Below are positions 45,721 through 55,117 of a stretch of 64,000 nt of DNA, piece after piece. The notes below the pieces were generated by a model, which made no database searches, was not told the origin of the DNA, and saw only the letters and a list, made by a program, of their open reading frames with translations. Each line of letters begins with the position of its first letter. The stretch's first letter is position 1. The position numbers and the translations under genes are program-made. The DNA lies in assembly GCF_019977735.1 (NCBI RefSeq), contig NZ_AP025018.1, positions 6,452,580 to 6,516,579 on the forward strand, read 5' to 3'. This DNA is from Calothrix sp. PCC 7716. GTDB taxonomy: Bacteria > Cyanobacteriota > Cyanobacteriia > Cyanobacteriales > Nostocaceae.

Positions 45721-45960
45721 ATCTACATCGGGAATTTTAGTCGGGGGATTTTTGGCGCCATTGGTTCGGGTTTATTTGGACTAACTAAAACAATGATGTG
45801 GGAATGGGCAAATGTTTTTTGTCGAGCAATTGACCTTAGTCCTCAATTAGATGCTGATACTTCCGCACGCTGCATTATTGCTGAACTGCATGACCCAAAT
45901 CGTTATCTAACTGAAGTTGCTTATGGTAGTCATGGTCGAGTCACGTTGATTGCTAAATAA
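45721..45960 (+). pseudogene. Fragment of a polyketide-synthase ketoreductase-type region
   Basis: Open frame without its own start. It reads FGAIGSGLFGLTKTMMWEWA, NVFCRAIDLSPQLDADTSAR and IIAELHDPNRYLTEVAYG before a stop at 45,960. The GLTKT...EW.NVFCRA.DL.P.LDA...A..I..ELHDP pattern is that of PUFA/HglE-like polyketide synthases, which in heterocystous cyanobacteria make the heterocyst glycolipid chain. Only about 78 residues remain. Confidence 0.6.
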
Positions 45961-46675
45961 CTTTATAAGAGAACCCCACAGAATAATTGATCCTGCTGTG
46001 TCATGCTGAGGAACGTTAACGCAGTTTTCCCGCTTTCTTAGCATCTCAAAGTTTAATGTAAACCTAGTGGTCTGTGTCATAAGTTTTGAGATGTTGGCGC
46101 CTGCCGTTACGGTATGGTAGGGTGTGTGGCGCCACGAAAAAATTCCACTTCTTATAAAAGACTTATAGCGCCACGCACCAGATTCTCGGTGGTGCTATAA
46201 GCTCATAATTTTTCATTTTATTGAAGATTGTAATAGCTTTGACGCACCCTACCCAACATATCAAAATTAATGACACGAACTACTAGTTTTGCCGCAAATA
46301 AGCATATCCGCGAGATTCTAGCCTGCAGCAAATGCTACCCTGCGGGAAACTTCGTTTACGCATAACACTGCGTTCAGAATGACAATGGGCATTATTTTTC
46401 GTGGAGTTCTAAATGACAATCTTCGTGCATAAGTTAATCTTGCTTGCACCTATTTAAAAGTATAGGGAAGGCAAATAAGCTTTACCTTATATTCAAAAAA
46501 AACTTACAGTGCGAGAAATAAGAAGTCAACTATAGCTGTTCGGAGGCTATTGTAGTTTGAGTTAAACAAACACATCTTAAACTCAGATATCCAGCATATT
46601 TGCAATCTCTTTTTTCTCGAATATCGATCTCAAATATCTAGGTTTTGTACAAACAATCTTTTGGAGGAAATAAAC
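45961..46675. other. Intergenic with dispersed repeats
   Basis: About 715 bases with no gene. Contains repeated GTGGCGCCACG / TAGCGCCACGCACC-type palindromic sequence (about 46,125-46,190), GACGCACCCTACC near 46,240, and a degenerate GCGTTCAGAATGACA repeat near 46,371. GGAGG precedes the next ATG. Confidence 0.5.
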
Positions 46676-46993
46676 ATGAGTAAAAGTTTTCGGAATTTAG
46701 CGCTTGTCAGTGCTTTAATAATAGTTGGTACATTAATTTCTCCTGACTTAGCACAAGCAGGTGAATTAGGTGGAGTTGATATGAATGCATATTGCAAGTC
46801 TCAAGGGTATGCTCGTGCAAATTTAGTAGACCTCACAGATGCGGGATGGCGTTGCTATACTTATACTTCTTTTCCTATTTGGGATAGTATTGACATGAAT
46901 CATGTATGTAAGTGGCAATATAAAAAGGAAAATGTTTATGCAAAATCTAATTATCCGTATGACCAGAACTCTTGGGTTTGTGTTGAGAATTAA
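46676..46993 (+). CDS. Small secreted protein, paralogue B
   Basis: 105 residues; start set at 46,676 by GGAGG eight bases upstream. Signal peptide MSKSFRNLALVSALIIVGTL, cleavage after LAQA; mature part GELGGVDMNAYCKSQGYARA with later GWRCYTYTSF, MNHVCKWQYKK and WVCVEN. Same signal and four-cysteine layout as the minus-strand gene at 44,068. Gene debris lies between the two. Confidence 0.65.
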   Translation: MSKSFRNLALVSALIIVGTLISPDLAQAGELGGVDMNAYCKSQGYARANLVDLTDAGWRCYTYTSFPIWDSIDMNHVCKWQYKKENVYAKSNYPYDQNSWVCVEN

Positions 46994-47010
46994 GAGATTT
47001 AAGCATACAC

Positions 47011-47112
47011 AAGAAAATTACAAGGGGTACTGACTTCAAATTATAGTATTAAAAAAATTTGCTTCCCTGGAACGACTCGACCCTTGTTTATGCCCAATAA
47101 AACCTTGCCCAC
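47011..47112 (+). pseudogene. 3' remnant of the Cys-rich gene at 51,122
   Basis: The sequence matches the last ~100 bases of the gene at 51,122-51,628. It reads GVLTSNYSIKKI, then after a one-base frameshift KFASLERLDPCLCPIKPCPH, against GVLNSNYGIKKFASLERLDT and SYCPIKPCPH in the intact gene. Confidence 0.75.
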
Positions 47113-47640
47113 ATCATTATTCAGTATGCTTTGAATGAATGTATACTTTTTTACCTAAAATTAGACAGATGTTGTTGTAGAGACCGGATATATTCGGTCT
47201 CTACATTTGCACATTTGATAATCTTTATCTTGTAGATAGCAGCTTTTTTCCATCGAGTGGCGCCGTAAACCCATCCCTAACGCGCCGCAAACCTACACAA
47301 CACTTCTTTAGAACTTAGTATTTTTAAACTAGTGTGATAATGGCGATTTCCGCACTACTATTTTTTCCAGTCATATCAACACTTTCAGGGTTTTATAGAA
47401 AATCGACTAGTTTAAAACTCAAAGCACGCAACTTCGTAACGGGTAGGCGCCTATTAATTAGGATAGCAAAGTTTCAAGCACCAAAGCATTATAAATATAG
47501 TTTGCGTTATTACAAATAGTCGAATAAACAACGAGTATAAGTACCCCCGGCGCCTATCACAGATTGTTTGTGTGAGTATAAAACTTTAGATTTAAAACTA
47601 CTTGGGGAGCTTATAATTTCTGCATATCTGGAAATTAATT
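47113..47640. other. Intergenic before the recombinase
   Basis: About 530 bases. A GAGACC-centred inverted sequence near 47,180-47,205. A 61-codon frame at 47,334-47,519 is weak and not called. Confidence 0.4.
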
Positions 47641-48627
47641 ATGTCCAATTCAAGTATTACGGTTATACAAACAGCACAACTGGCGCCCGTCGTTGATTTT
47701 CCCCTCGACCAGGACACGGACGTTATTAAACAGTTGCTTGCTGATACTCGGTCTGAGAACACGAAGCGCGCGTATGAGAAAGACCTGAAAGATTTCTTCA
47801 AGTACATAACCGGGCGCCTGCCCAATTCAGATTTAGTATTAGAGTTTTTACAACTGGAACAATCTCACGCCGTCGCGGTAGTTCTTAAATATAAAGCGCA
47901 CCTGGTGAACGAGAAGAAATTAGCAGAAGCAACAGTGAACCGGCGCCTCAGTGCAATAAAATCTTTAGCAACAATGGGGCGAAAGCTAGGGTATTGTTCT
48001 TACACCTTGGAAGATATTAAAGGTGAGAAGGTTGAATCATACAGAGATACTACTGGAATTCCGCCAGCAGAATACGCGCGGGTTATTTCTCAGATAGACA
48101 GAGCAACATTAAAAGGTAAACGTGATTATGCGATTTTGCGGTTGCTTTGGGATAATGCTCTACGGCGCGCTGAAGTTTGTAACTTGAATGTTGGTGATTT
48201 TGATGCCCAAGCTAAAACTTTAAGGATACTGGGTAAGGGTAAAGGTACTCAAAAAGTCACCATTGATTTAAGTTTTAAAACTACTGAAGCTATTACAGAT
48301 TGGTTGATTGCTTGTGGTGTCAGTACTAAATTGAAGGCGCCTCTATTTACTGTTGTTGCTTACAACGGCAATGGTACACGTTTGAGCGGGGAAGCAATAA
48401 GGCGCCTGATTGATGAGTTGTCACAGCGCGCGGGTATTACTAAAAAGATGTCTCCTCATAGGGTGCGACATAGTTCTATTACTACTGTGTTAGATAAAAA
48501 TAACGGGAATTACCGTGCGACACAAAGGTTTAGTCGTCACAAGAAAACTGATACTGTAATTAAGTATGATGACAATAGACAGAAGTTACAAAAAGAAATG
48601 ACCGATATATTAGCGGATTTGATTTGA
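47641..48627 (+). CDS. Tyrosine recombinase (integrase), intact
   Basis: 328 residues. Residues about 30-125 are the SAM-like core-binding domain (TRSENTKRAYEKDLKDFFKY). The catalytic domain has Arg in LLWDNALRRAEVCNL near 181, Lys in ILGKGKGTQKVTI near 200, HRVRHSS near 281, His in RFSRHKKTDTV and Tyr in VIKYDD near 315. All catalytic residues are present, so it should be active. It may integrate and excise the element or resolve multimers; no attachment site was identified. Confidence 0.88.
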   Translation: MSNSSITVIQTAQLAPVVDFPLDQDTDVIKQLLADTRSENTKRAYEKDLKDFFKYITGRLPNSDLVLEFLQLEQSHAVAVVLKYKAHLVNEKKLAEATVNRRLSAIKSLATMGRKLGYCSYTLEDIKGEKVESYRDTTGIPPAEYARVISQIDRATLKGKRDYAILRLLWDNALRRAEVCNLNVGDFDAQAKTLRILGKGKGTQKVTIDLSFKTTEAITDWLIACGVSTKLKAPLFTVVAYNGNGTRLSGEAIRRLIDELSQRAGITKKMSPHRVRHSSITTVLDKNNGNYRATQRFSRHKKTDTVIKYDDNRQKLQKEMTDILADLI

Positions 48628-48658
48628 GATGGGCGCCTATAAATAAAATCCCAGATTT

Positions 48659-49408
48659 TTATAGGGTACTGCGGCGCCCAACGACAATAGGTTGATGAAG
48701 TATTCCATCCAAGCGTTGCACATCTGTAAAACCAACATCCTTAAAAAGAGACATCAGGTTATCTATAGTAATTGCGTAGTAACGAGATAAGCCAGCAGTA
48801 ATGCAAGCTGGAACACCTTCACCAACCTCACGTACAAAATACATGGCAACCTCGTAACTATTATTACTCCAATCACGAGTTTGAAACACAAAGTAGCGCT
48901 CGCTTCCGTTGTAGCGAAAACCATAAGGCCACATTTGCGGAGAACTTCTATCCTCATCCTCAAGATAGTCTCGGAGGTTAACAAAAGCCACCCCATCTTT
49001 CTTTAAACAATCGTGGAAACCTTGAAGTGCGACTCGAATATCCTCTTCTCCTGGAAGATGTGGCAGGGAGTTGTCAGCACTTAGGACGACATCAAACCCA
49101 GAACCGTGAGTTTCAAAACACTTACGCATATCTGCCACTTTGAATGTAATATTAAGTCCGCGTGTTACTGCTTCAGAGCGCGCGCGTTCAACTGCTGCCA
49201 CTGATAAATCTGATGCCGTAACATTATGACCAAATGGAGCAAGCCCTAATGCCTGCGTACCAATACCACACGAAACATCAAGAATAGATACAGGCGCCGA
49301 ACCTACGAAAGTTCTAATTAAACCGTTTAGAGCATTTCCCTGCTTTTCGATAGCTTCGTTCCAATTGGGATAAACAAGGTGATAAAGATTAGCAATATCG
49401 TTGTACAT
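48659..49408 (-). CDS. Class I SAM-dependent methyltransferase
   Basis: 249 residues. Motif I VSILDVSCGIGTQALGLA near residue 42, then VTASDLSVAAVERARSEA and a later DVVLSADNSLPHL. The style resembles glycine/sarcosine N-methyltransferase-type enzymes that use SAM on small molecules; the exact substrate is open. It lies between an intact integrase and a truncated one. Confidence 0.75.
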   Translation of the reverse strand: MYNDIANLYHLVYPNWNEAIEKQGNALNGLIRTFVGSAPVSILDVSCGIGTQALGLAPFGHNVTASDLSVAAVERARSEAVTRGLNITFKVADMRKCFETHGSGFDVVLSADNSLPHLPGEEDIRVALQGFHDCLKKDGVAFVNLRDYLEDEDRSSPQMWPYGFRYNGSERYFVFQTRDWSNNSYEVAMYFVREVGEGVPACITAGLSRYYAITIDNLMSLFKDVGFTDVQRLDGILHQPIVVGRRSTL

Positions 49409-49462
49409 AATTTATGAATTAACGCTTGTTGGGTAATAATTATCATCCATGACATTTTTTGG

Positions 49463-50284
49463 TTAATTATGCCGGAACTGCTGCGCGCAAAAATGAATAC
49501 CTGTTTTCTTCCTAATCTTCTCTACTAATTTACGCACCGTATCGTAGCTTATGCGCTCCCCAGCATTACGATTGGAGTGAGATAGAAATAATGGATTATC
49601 ACCGAGTAGTACTTCCCCTTTAGACTGGCGCCAGTTTAGGTAATTATCTAATAATTGCTGTGCCCAATCATCTAAATTGACGTATTTTCTACTGGAGTGC
49701 TTGCTTGAACGAACATGTAATCGGCGCCCATCGTAGTCTTTTATATCTAAATTGACCAACTCACCAGGACGTAATCCATGACGTAGCACAGCAGAAATCG
49801 CACTATTTCGTTCTGGGTAATTTAAAGACGCAATCGCACCTAATATAGAACTTACGCTCTCCGAAGATAGAAGATTCTTAGTTTGATTGGCTGCTGGTAA
49901 GGGAAGTTCGAGCGTGATAGTTGGGTTTGAAGCTACATAACCGTTCTTGTGCATCCAATCGAAGAAGTTCTTAATGATTCCCAATATTCTTCTAATGCTC
50001 GTGTCGCTCAATACTTTTTGCTTTACTCCAAACCTATGCAGCATCAGATATTTTTTAAATTCTTCCATATGTTCCGCATCTACGTCTGTCCATGCGGTAT
50101 TTCTCCATCTAAGAAAATAATTAAAGTAGTGACGGTAGGCTTTTTGAGTAAGCGGCGCCAATTCCTGTGCGTTTATCCATTCATAAATTCGTATTGTTCG
50201 TAAGTCTGTACAATTATTAGGCGCCATTTGAGGTGTAGATTCTTCAACTACTGGAATTATTTCAACTTCGGGTATCTTCTTCAT
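49463..50284 (-). pseudogene. Truncated tyrosine recombinase
   Basis: 273 residues. Core-binding domain (NAQELAPLTQKAYRHYFNYF) and catalytic Arg in AVLRHGLRPGELVNL near residue 173 are present, and Lys lies in RSSKHSSRKYVNL. It stops at HFCAQQFRHN, just at the second Arg box, so the following His/Trp and the catalytic Tyr are missing. The sequence past the stop does not continue the family in another frame. It is probably inactive or a dominant DNA-binding fragment. Confidence 0.75.
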
Positions 50285-50400
50285 GGCGCCTGTCCTTACT
50301 TACAATTGTCTTCTATTCCGGTTGTCATGTAAACCGGAATAAGATTATTCTAAGACAAAAATGTGTAATGCTCAGAGTTAAATCACAACGAGCAGTTTGT
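50285..50400. promoter_or_regulatory. Upstream region of the truncated integrase
   Basis: Short spacer with a GTCTTCTATTCCGGTTGTC-like stretch and a partial inverted repeat CCGGTT/AACCGG near 50,318-50,335. Confidence 0.3.
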
Positions 50401-51110
50401 CGGTTCGCGCAAAAGGCGCTAATCTTCGCACAAAAGCCGCTAATTTTTCGCACGTCATGCAATTTATTTCGCTGTAAGCTTTATACTGCAAGGAATATTG
50501 CCCAAGGGGAAATCCAAGCATGATATAAGTAAAAGCGCTCTCCAGTATCTACCACAATGCTTTTGGACTCCGTGCCAGTCAAATCCTGGAATTTGCCTCC
50601 AGAGCGCGAATTGTTCTAGAAATTAGCGTGCATGTGCGAAAAAATTAGCCAGGTTGTGCGAAAATATGTGCCTGAAACAACGTAATTGTGGTTTCGCGCA
50701 TAACTTGAAATTCTGGAAACGAACTTATAAGGGTTTCAGCCTATAGAATTCGCGCATAAAATGAAAATGACGGTTTTTTAAGGTCAAATTCGCGCGTAAA
50801 ATGAAGTGAATTCGCACATAAAATAAATTTTTTTCAAAATCGCTGCTTCCTGCTCTGCGCTTTGAATAGGTCGCGATAACTATCCTAACTCTACCGCTCA
50901 AACCCTGATTGCATCGTCTGGTCAAAATCAGAAAATTTCATTTTATGTGCTTTGACGAAAATCGATGAAAGTCTTATGAAACCGTTGTTTCACTTTATGC
51001 GCGAATTGCGTTGCCTGAAACCCTTATACATTCGTTTCCAGGATATTACTTTATGTGCGAACCGACATAATCACGTTCAATAATTAGCATCTTTTGTGCG
51101 AACCTACAAG
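50401..51110. repeat. Large imperfect inverted-repeat array of TTCGCRCA motifs
   Basis: About 13 copies of a motif TTCGCRCATAAARTGAA or its shorter form TTCGCRCAAAA: forward copies near 50,403, 50,424, 50,448, 50,693, 50,749, 50,789 and 50,810; reverse copies near 50,638, 50,656, 50,938, 50,990, 51,047 and 51,094. The middle part is a long palindrome: left arm 50,691-50,830, right arm about 50,935-51,062, sharing CTGGAAACGAA, TATAAGGGTTTCAG and AATTCGCGCATAAA. It lies between divergent genes. Confidence 0.8.
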
Positions 51111-51121
51111 TTTTAAAAAGT

Positions 51122-51628
51122 ATGGCGCCTGAAAAACGTAAGATACCGAATAAGTGCAAACAATGTGCCATGCTCAGTGCTGATCAGGCGAAAGAAATAC
51201 ACGGCGCCAGTGGCGATAATTGCTGGGACCCTTCGGTGTGTTACAGTCGTAGGTCTCATGCACGACACAAAGACAGGCGAAATCAAGCGCGCGCAGTGAG
51301 ACGTTCTTCTGTTGTAGCCGAGGAAATATCTATCGACATCGAGGAATACTCTGATATTTACTTCGCGACTCTAATTGTTTACAGGGCGCCAGGATATGAA
51401 ACTCCCATACACGCAATTGGTGCCGAAGTATGGAAGGGTCAAGAAAAGCGCGCGGTTGTAACACCTATACATTGTGTTGGGATGGTTAAAAGTCAGGTTT
51501 TAGGATACACGAGGAAATTATTGGGGGTCTTGAATTCAAATTACGGCATCAAAAAATTCGCTTCTCTTGAACGACTGGACACAAGCTATTGCCCAATTAA
51601 ACCTTGTCCTCATAATCCTCAAAACTAA
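51122..51628 (+). CDS. Cys-rich (zinc-finger-like) hypothetical protein
   Basis: 168 residues. The N-terminus has CKQCAML (residues 12-18), then DNCWDPSVCYSRRSHARH, a likely zinc site followed by a basic Arg-rich patch. The C-terminus ends SYCPIKPCPH. Looks DNA-binding. It starts 12 bases after the inverted-repeat array and could regulate from it. A broken copy of its 3' end lies at 47,011-47,112. Confidence 0.55.
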   Translation: MAPEKRKIPNKCKQCAMLSADQAKEIHGASGDNCWDPSVCYSRRSHARHKDRRNQARAVRRSSVVAEEISIDIEEYSDIYFATLIVYRAPGYETPIHAIGAEVWKGQEKRAVVTPIHCVGMVKSQVLGYTRKLLGVLNSNYGIKKFASLERLDTSYCPIKPCPHNPQN

Positions 51629-51731
51629 ATATTTTAGAAGTTTATTCGCTAAAAATAGTCTGTAATGCTTGCTATATAAAGCTTTGAGTTCTAGAAGTAT
51701 ATTTCTAGTATGCCAGGATGAACTATTTATA

Positions 51732-51860
51732 ATGAACGAAAAATTTGTGCAGTTAGAAGTATGGGATTTACGAGTAGGAAGCACTCGCAGGCGCCTGATA
51801 CAAAGGTCATCAGAAATATTTGAGTTTAAAATTCTACGTTATATAAGTAATTATAAGTAA
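51732..51860 (+). pseudogene. 5' remnant duplicated from the gene at 51,974
   Basis: Starts MNEKFVQLEVWDLRVGSTRR then RLIQRSSEIFEFKIL. The first ~13 residues equal those of the gene at 51,974 (MNEKFIQLEIWDL); the rest is unrelated, so it is a truncated duplicate just upstream. Confidence 0.65.
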
Positions 51861-51973
51861 TCGAATCTTTAAAACAATTCTTGCCAAAAAATTAGCTCAA
51901 ATGACTCCTATACAAGTATTGAAGCTTTAAAACTAAAACAAAAAACGTCTAGTATCGCATAACAAAAAATATA

Positions 51974-52690
51974 ATGAACGAAAAATTTATACAGTTAGAG
52001 ATTTGGGATTTGTTAGAGTCAGCACTTGCGGCGCCTATGAATGTTGACTGGCGCCTGTTATGGAATGGTTTAGATGTATCATTATTAGATTTAGATACAA
52101 CCGAACAGCTACAAGTTGCAGCAGATGCATTAGTACAAATGGTTGAAGTATTCCATGCTCGCAGTGTTGAAACTTTTGAAGAAATTGAATCTGTTATAGG
52201 TGATGATGGCCCAGTGATGGGTGATGCTGACTTTGCTCCATTTGTTCGGCAAAGTATGGGCATTGATTTCGATGAGTTTATAGAACCACTGGTAAGTCCG
52301 CCTCGTAAACAATATGAATGGGCGCCTGAAATAGAAAATCATTCAATAGTACAAATAGTCGAGAAGGAAGTTTTACTTGAAACACTCCCTATAGAAGAGA
52401 GCGAGGATACTATTTGGGAGTCGGTTTTAGATATAGCGCACAGTGAGAATGTGGAAGCTTGGGTTAGGGCAATTACTATATATATAGATAATGTGGCGCC
52501 GGGACAGGTAGTTACTGTATCAGGTTTGATGCGCGCGTTACGGGAATTGGCGCCTGTTGAGGTTTGGTTGGGTTTACTGCTTGGGTCATTTGGTATGCGT
52601 TCTAACTGTCAGTTTAACTTTGATGACTATAATATATTCTGTGAACAATTTTACGCATTGGATATTTTAGTTACTTATTCCGAGTCCTAA
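51974..52690 (+). CDS. Hypothetical acidic protein, 238 aa
   Basis: Not recognised. Highly acidic (FEEIESVIGDDGPVMGDADF) with a C-terminal helical part (APGQVVTVSGLMRALRELAP, VEVWLGLLLGSFGM). No Cys cluster or membrane segment. The gene appears to be recombination-prone: a 5' copy lies just upstream (51,732) and a 3' remnant at 53,195-53,299. Confidence 0.5.
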   Translation: MNEKFIQLEIWDLLESALAAPMNVDWRLLWNGLDVSLLDLDTTEQLQVAADALVQMVEVFHARSVETFEEIESVIGDDGPVMGDADFAPFVRQSMGIDFDEFIEPLVSPPRKQYEWAPEIENHSIVQIVEKEVLLETLPIEESEDTIWESVLDIAHSENVEAWVRAITIYIDNVAPGQVVTVSGLMRALRELAPVEVWLGLLLGSFGMRSNCQFNFDDYNIFCEQFYALDILVTYSES

Positions 52691-52779
52691 AATAAGTGGT
52701 GCCTAAGAATTTTAGCAATAATAATATTTTCCTGTTGTCGTTCATAATGGTTTCAAATTACTAATTAGTAATAAGATAT

Positions 52780-53175
52780 ATGGCAAATCAAGCTTTAAAG
52801 ATATCAGTAAAAATGGCAGTGGTTATGGGTGTATTTTTACCGCTTGCTGAAACTGTAAGAAGGTCAAATCAACTATTAGATTTAACTCGCTTTTTCAATT
52901 GGTTTGATGATTATATTCTTGGTGCTGTTCTCTTAATTGCTGTTTACTTGGTAAAGAAAAATGTAAATAATGCAATTGCATACTTAATTGCTGCTTGGGG
53001 ATTCGTATCAGGCGCCCTTTTTCTAAGTTTTTTAGGACAATTTAATTTCTACAGAACAAATACTGTTGACCCAGGAATCTTTTCAACAACCTTCGTAGCA
53101 GTAGCGAAAGGATTAATCTTGGGATATATGTTAATAGGTCTTTACATGGCTGTAAAATCTAATTCCTACAAATAA
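52780..53175 (+). CDS. Small integral membrane protein
   Basis: 131 residues, three to four membrane segments (DYILGAVLLIAVYLV; AIAYLIAAWGFVSGALFLSF; KGLILGYMLIGLYMAV). No motif recognised. Plausible plasmid-borne gene with a clear ATG. Confidence 0.5.
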   Translation: MANQALKISVKMAVVMGVFLPLAETVRRSNQLLDLTRFFNWFDDYILGAVLLIAVYLVKKNVNNAIAYLIAAWGFVSGALFLSFLGQFNFYRTNTVDPGIFSTTFVAVAKGLILGYMLIGLYMAVKSNSYK

Positions 53176-53194
53176 ACTGATAACTGTCGGTCGA

Positions 53195-53299
53195 ATAGAA
53201 GTAGTTAACATGGCATCCGGAGAAGTCATTACTGTGTTAGATTTAATACAAGCTTCTTCAAGATTGGCGCACTTTGTTAATTTCTCCCTCGGCGCCTAA
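53195..53299 (+). pseudogene. 3' remnant of the gene at 51,974
   Basis: Open frame without a start: IEVVNMASGEVITVLDLIQA then SSRLAHFVNFSLGA and a stop. It aligns with IYIDNVAPGQVVTVSGLMRA of the gene at 51,974 and what follows. Confidence 0.6.
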
Positions 53300-53399
53300 C
53301 ACGGAGTTTTTTATATGTTTCCACTTTAGCTTTAATTTATCCTGGTTTGTACTTAAAATATCGTAATAATTACAAAGATGGATATATACATGTAATAAT

Positions 53400-54266
53400 A
53401 TGCTTTTTGGAAGGAAAATTATCTGGCTAACAGCTTGCTTAACTTTTGGAATTAATATTTTTAGTTTACCTGCATCCGCCAAGGATACAGCAACACCTTC
53501 GCAAAAAGAAGTTAGGGAAATGCTTAAAAATATTTGTGGACAAAATAATATCCTGGTGCAAGAAAACATGTCAGGAAAAAATAGACTTGGATGTAGCGCG
53601 CGCGAAGCTAAAAAACGTATTTCTTTATCGATTACTGATGAAGATATATTTACTGTAGAAGGAGTTATCTACGGTAGCTTTAGTAAACCAGGTGTTAGAG
53701 AAGCTTTAGTTGATATAGAAGCTACAAGTGAACCACGCAGTTCTTTTTATGGTGGTAGTATGTTACTGCGTCGTTCGGGTCAAGGTTGGTCGTTTGTATG
53801 GTATAAATCAGGATTAAGATTAAATAATTGCTTTAAGATACCATTTAAAAACAACCAAAGTAATGTTCTTTGTAAATATGAGTATTATAGTGCTAACTCA
53901 CAATCTGAATGGCTAACTCTAGTGGATTTTGAAAAGACAAAAGATGAAAATACAACACTACTATTAGTGAGTAATAATCTTGGAAATTGTAAACCTCCAT
54001 TCCGAGATATAAAAATAACTAAGTTTTCAGGACGAGATATAAATAGCGATGGTACAACAGATATAATCGTCAATGTGAGAGCCGGAGTCAGTAATGCTAA
54101 AAAAATACCTGAATCTCAATGTGATGAAGTAAATGGTAAATTACCCAATTCTAAAATGTATCGGCTAGTATTCTTATATAATGGTAAGAATTTTCAGCCT
54201 ACACCACAAACAGCAAAACAAATTAAGTATTTTGATTATTTAATGAAAACTTATATTACTAAATAA
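53400..54266 (+). CDS. Secreted hypothetical protein, 288 aa
   Basis: Signal peptide FGRKIIWLTACLTFGINIFS, cleavage after LPASA. The mature protein is mixed alpha/beta with a central VRAGVSNAKKIPES and four or more cysteines (NICGQ, LGCSA, NCFKI, NCKPP, QCDEV). Not recognised. Cargo-like gene in the plasmid-type region. Confidence 0.5.
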   Translation: MLFGRKIIWLTACLTFGINIFSLPASAKDTATPSQKEVREMLKNICGQNNILVQENMSGKNRLGCSAREAKKRISLSITDEDIFTVEGVIYGSFSKPGVREALVDIEATSEPRSSFYGGSMLLRRSGQGWSFVWYKSGLRLNNCFKIPFKNNQSNVLCKYEYYSANSQSEWLTLVDFEKTKDENTTLLLVSNNLGNCKPPFRDIKITKFSGRDINSDGTTDIIVNVRAGVSNAKKIPESQCDEVNGKLPNSKMYRLVFLYNGKNFQPTPQTAKQIKYFDYLMKTYITK

Positions 54267-54430
54267 TCATAGGGAAAATGATAATTGGGATTAATTAAAT
54301 ATTGGCGCCCAACGGGAGAGCTAGTTTATATAATGTACTACTTAAGGACTAGTAATCTTTAATTCTTAGGGTGCATTTAAGAGTATTGAGCGCACCCTAA
54401 TTAATTCAAGTACTTAAAAGAAAATAATTG

Positions 54431-55117
54431 TTAGTTATTACTGGCGCCGTTTTGTTTAGTAGCAGCGTTAACATTTGTATAAAATTCCTCACGACTAATT
54501 TTACCTTGAAGTACTTTATTGAAGGAATTATTTACAGTTTTTTGAGCATTTGTGTTAAACTTTGTCACATTACCGTCGTTGGAATTAACTAATCCAATTA
54601 TTTCATCATCGTCATCGGGTAAAGTTCTCAAAAACTTCTTAAAGAAATCAGAATTTTGTTTAGCGTCCCAAGCTTGAATTGGAAATTCTCTTATTTGACT
54701 CAGTATTTGTTGAGCTACGTTACGTGCATCAACTCCTGAATTCCACACACTCAAACTGTATTTTCTTAATCCAGCTGGAGGACACGCCATAACCAAATAC
54801 TTTCCTGTCATGCGAGATTTTTCAACCCAAGTGTAAGAAAATCCTTCTTCTACAGGAATATGTTCGCTCACGATACAAGCAAAATCACCATCAAAAACTT
54901 GAAAATTTAGATGTGGATTTGTTATTGCTAAATCTCTTACTACCTTTCTAAGTATGGGAAATCTATTCTGAGTAGTGGAGAAGACAGGTATCAAATCTTT
55001 ATCCAACTGTTGATTTTTCTTAACAGTAGAACGCGAATTAATAAGACTAATAATTTGAGCCTTTAGACTTGAATAAATTTTATCTTCCTGAAAGTGTTCA
55101 TTAAAAAATTTAGACAT
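54431..55117 (-). CDS. Hypothetical protein, 228 aa
   Basis: Not recognised. Soluble; starts SKFFNEHFQEDKIYSSLKAQ, a beta-rich centre (HLNFQVFDGDFACIVSEHIP; YTWVEKSRMTGKYLVMACPP) and an Asn/Lys-rich helical tail. A clear ATG and moderate length favour a real gene. Stands alone. Confidence 0.5.
   Translation of the reverse strand: MSKFFNEHFQEDKIYSSLKAQIISLINSRSTVKKNQQLDKDLIPVFSTTQNRFPILRKVVRDLAITNPHLNFQVFDGDFACIVSEHIPVEEGFSYTWVEKSRMTGKYLVMACPPAGLRKYSLSVWNSGVDARNVAQQILSQIREFPIQAWDAKQNSDFFKKFLRTLPDDDDEIIGLVNSNDGNVTKFNTNAQKTVNNSFNKVLQGKISREEFYTNVNAATKQNGASNN

Noticed and set aside
47334-47519. 61-aa ORF before the integrase
   Set aside because: No motif, no good ribosome site, atypical composition.
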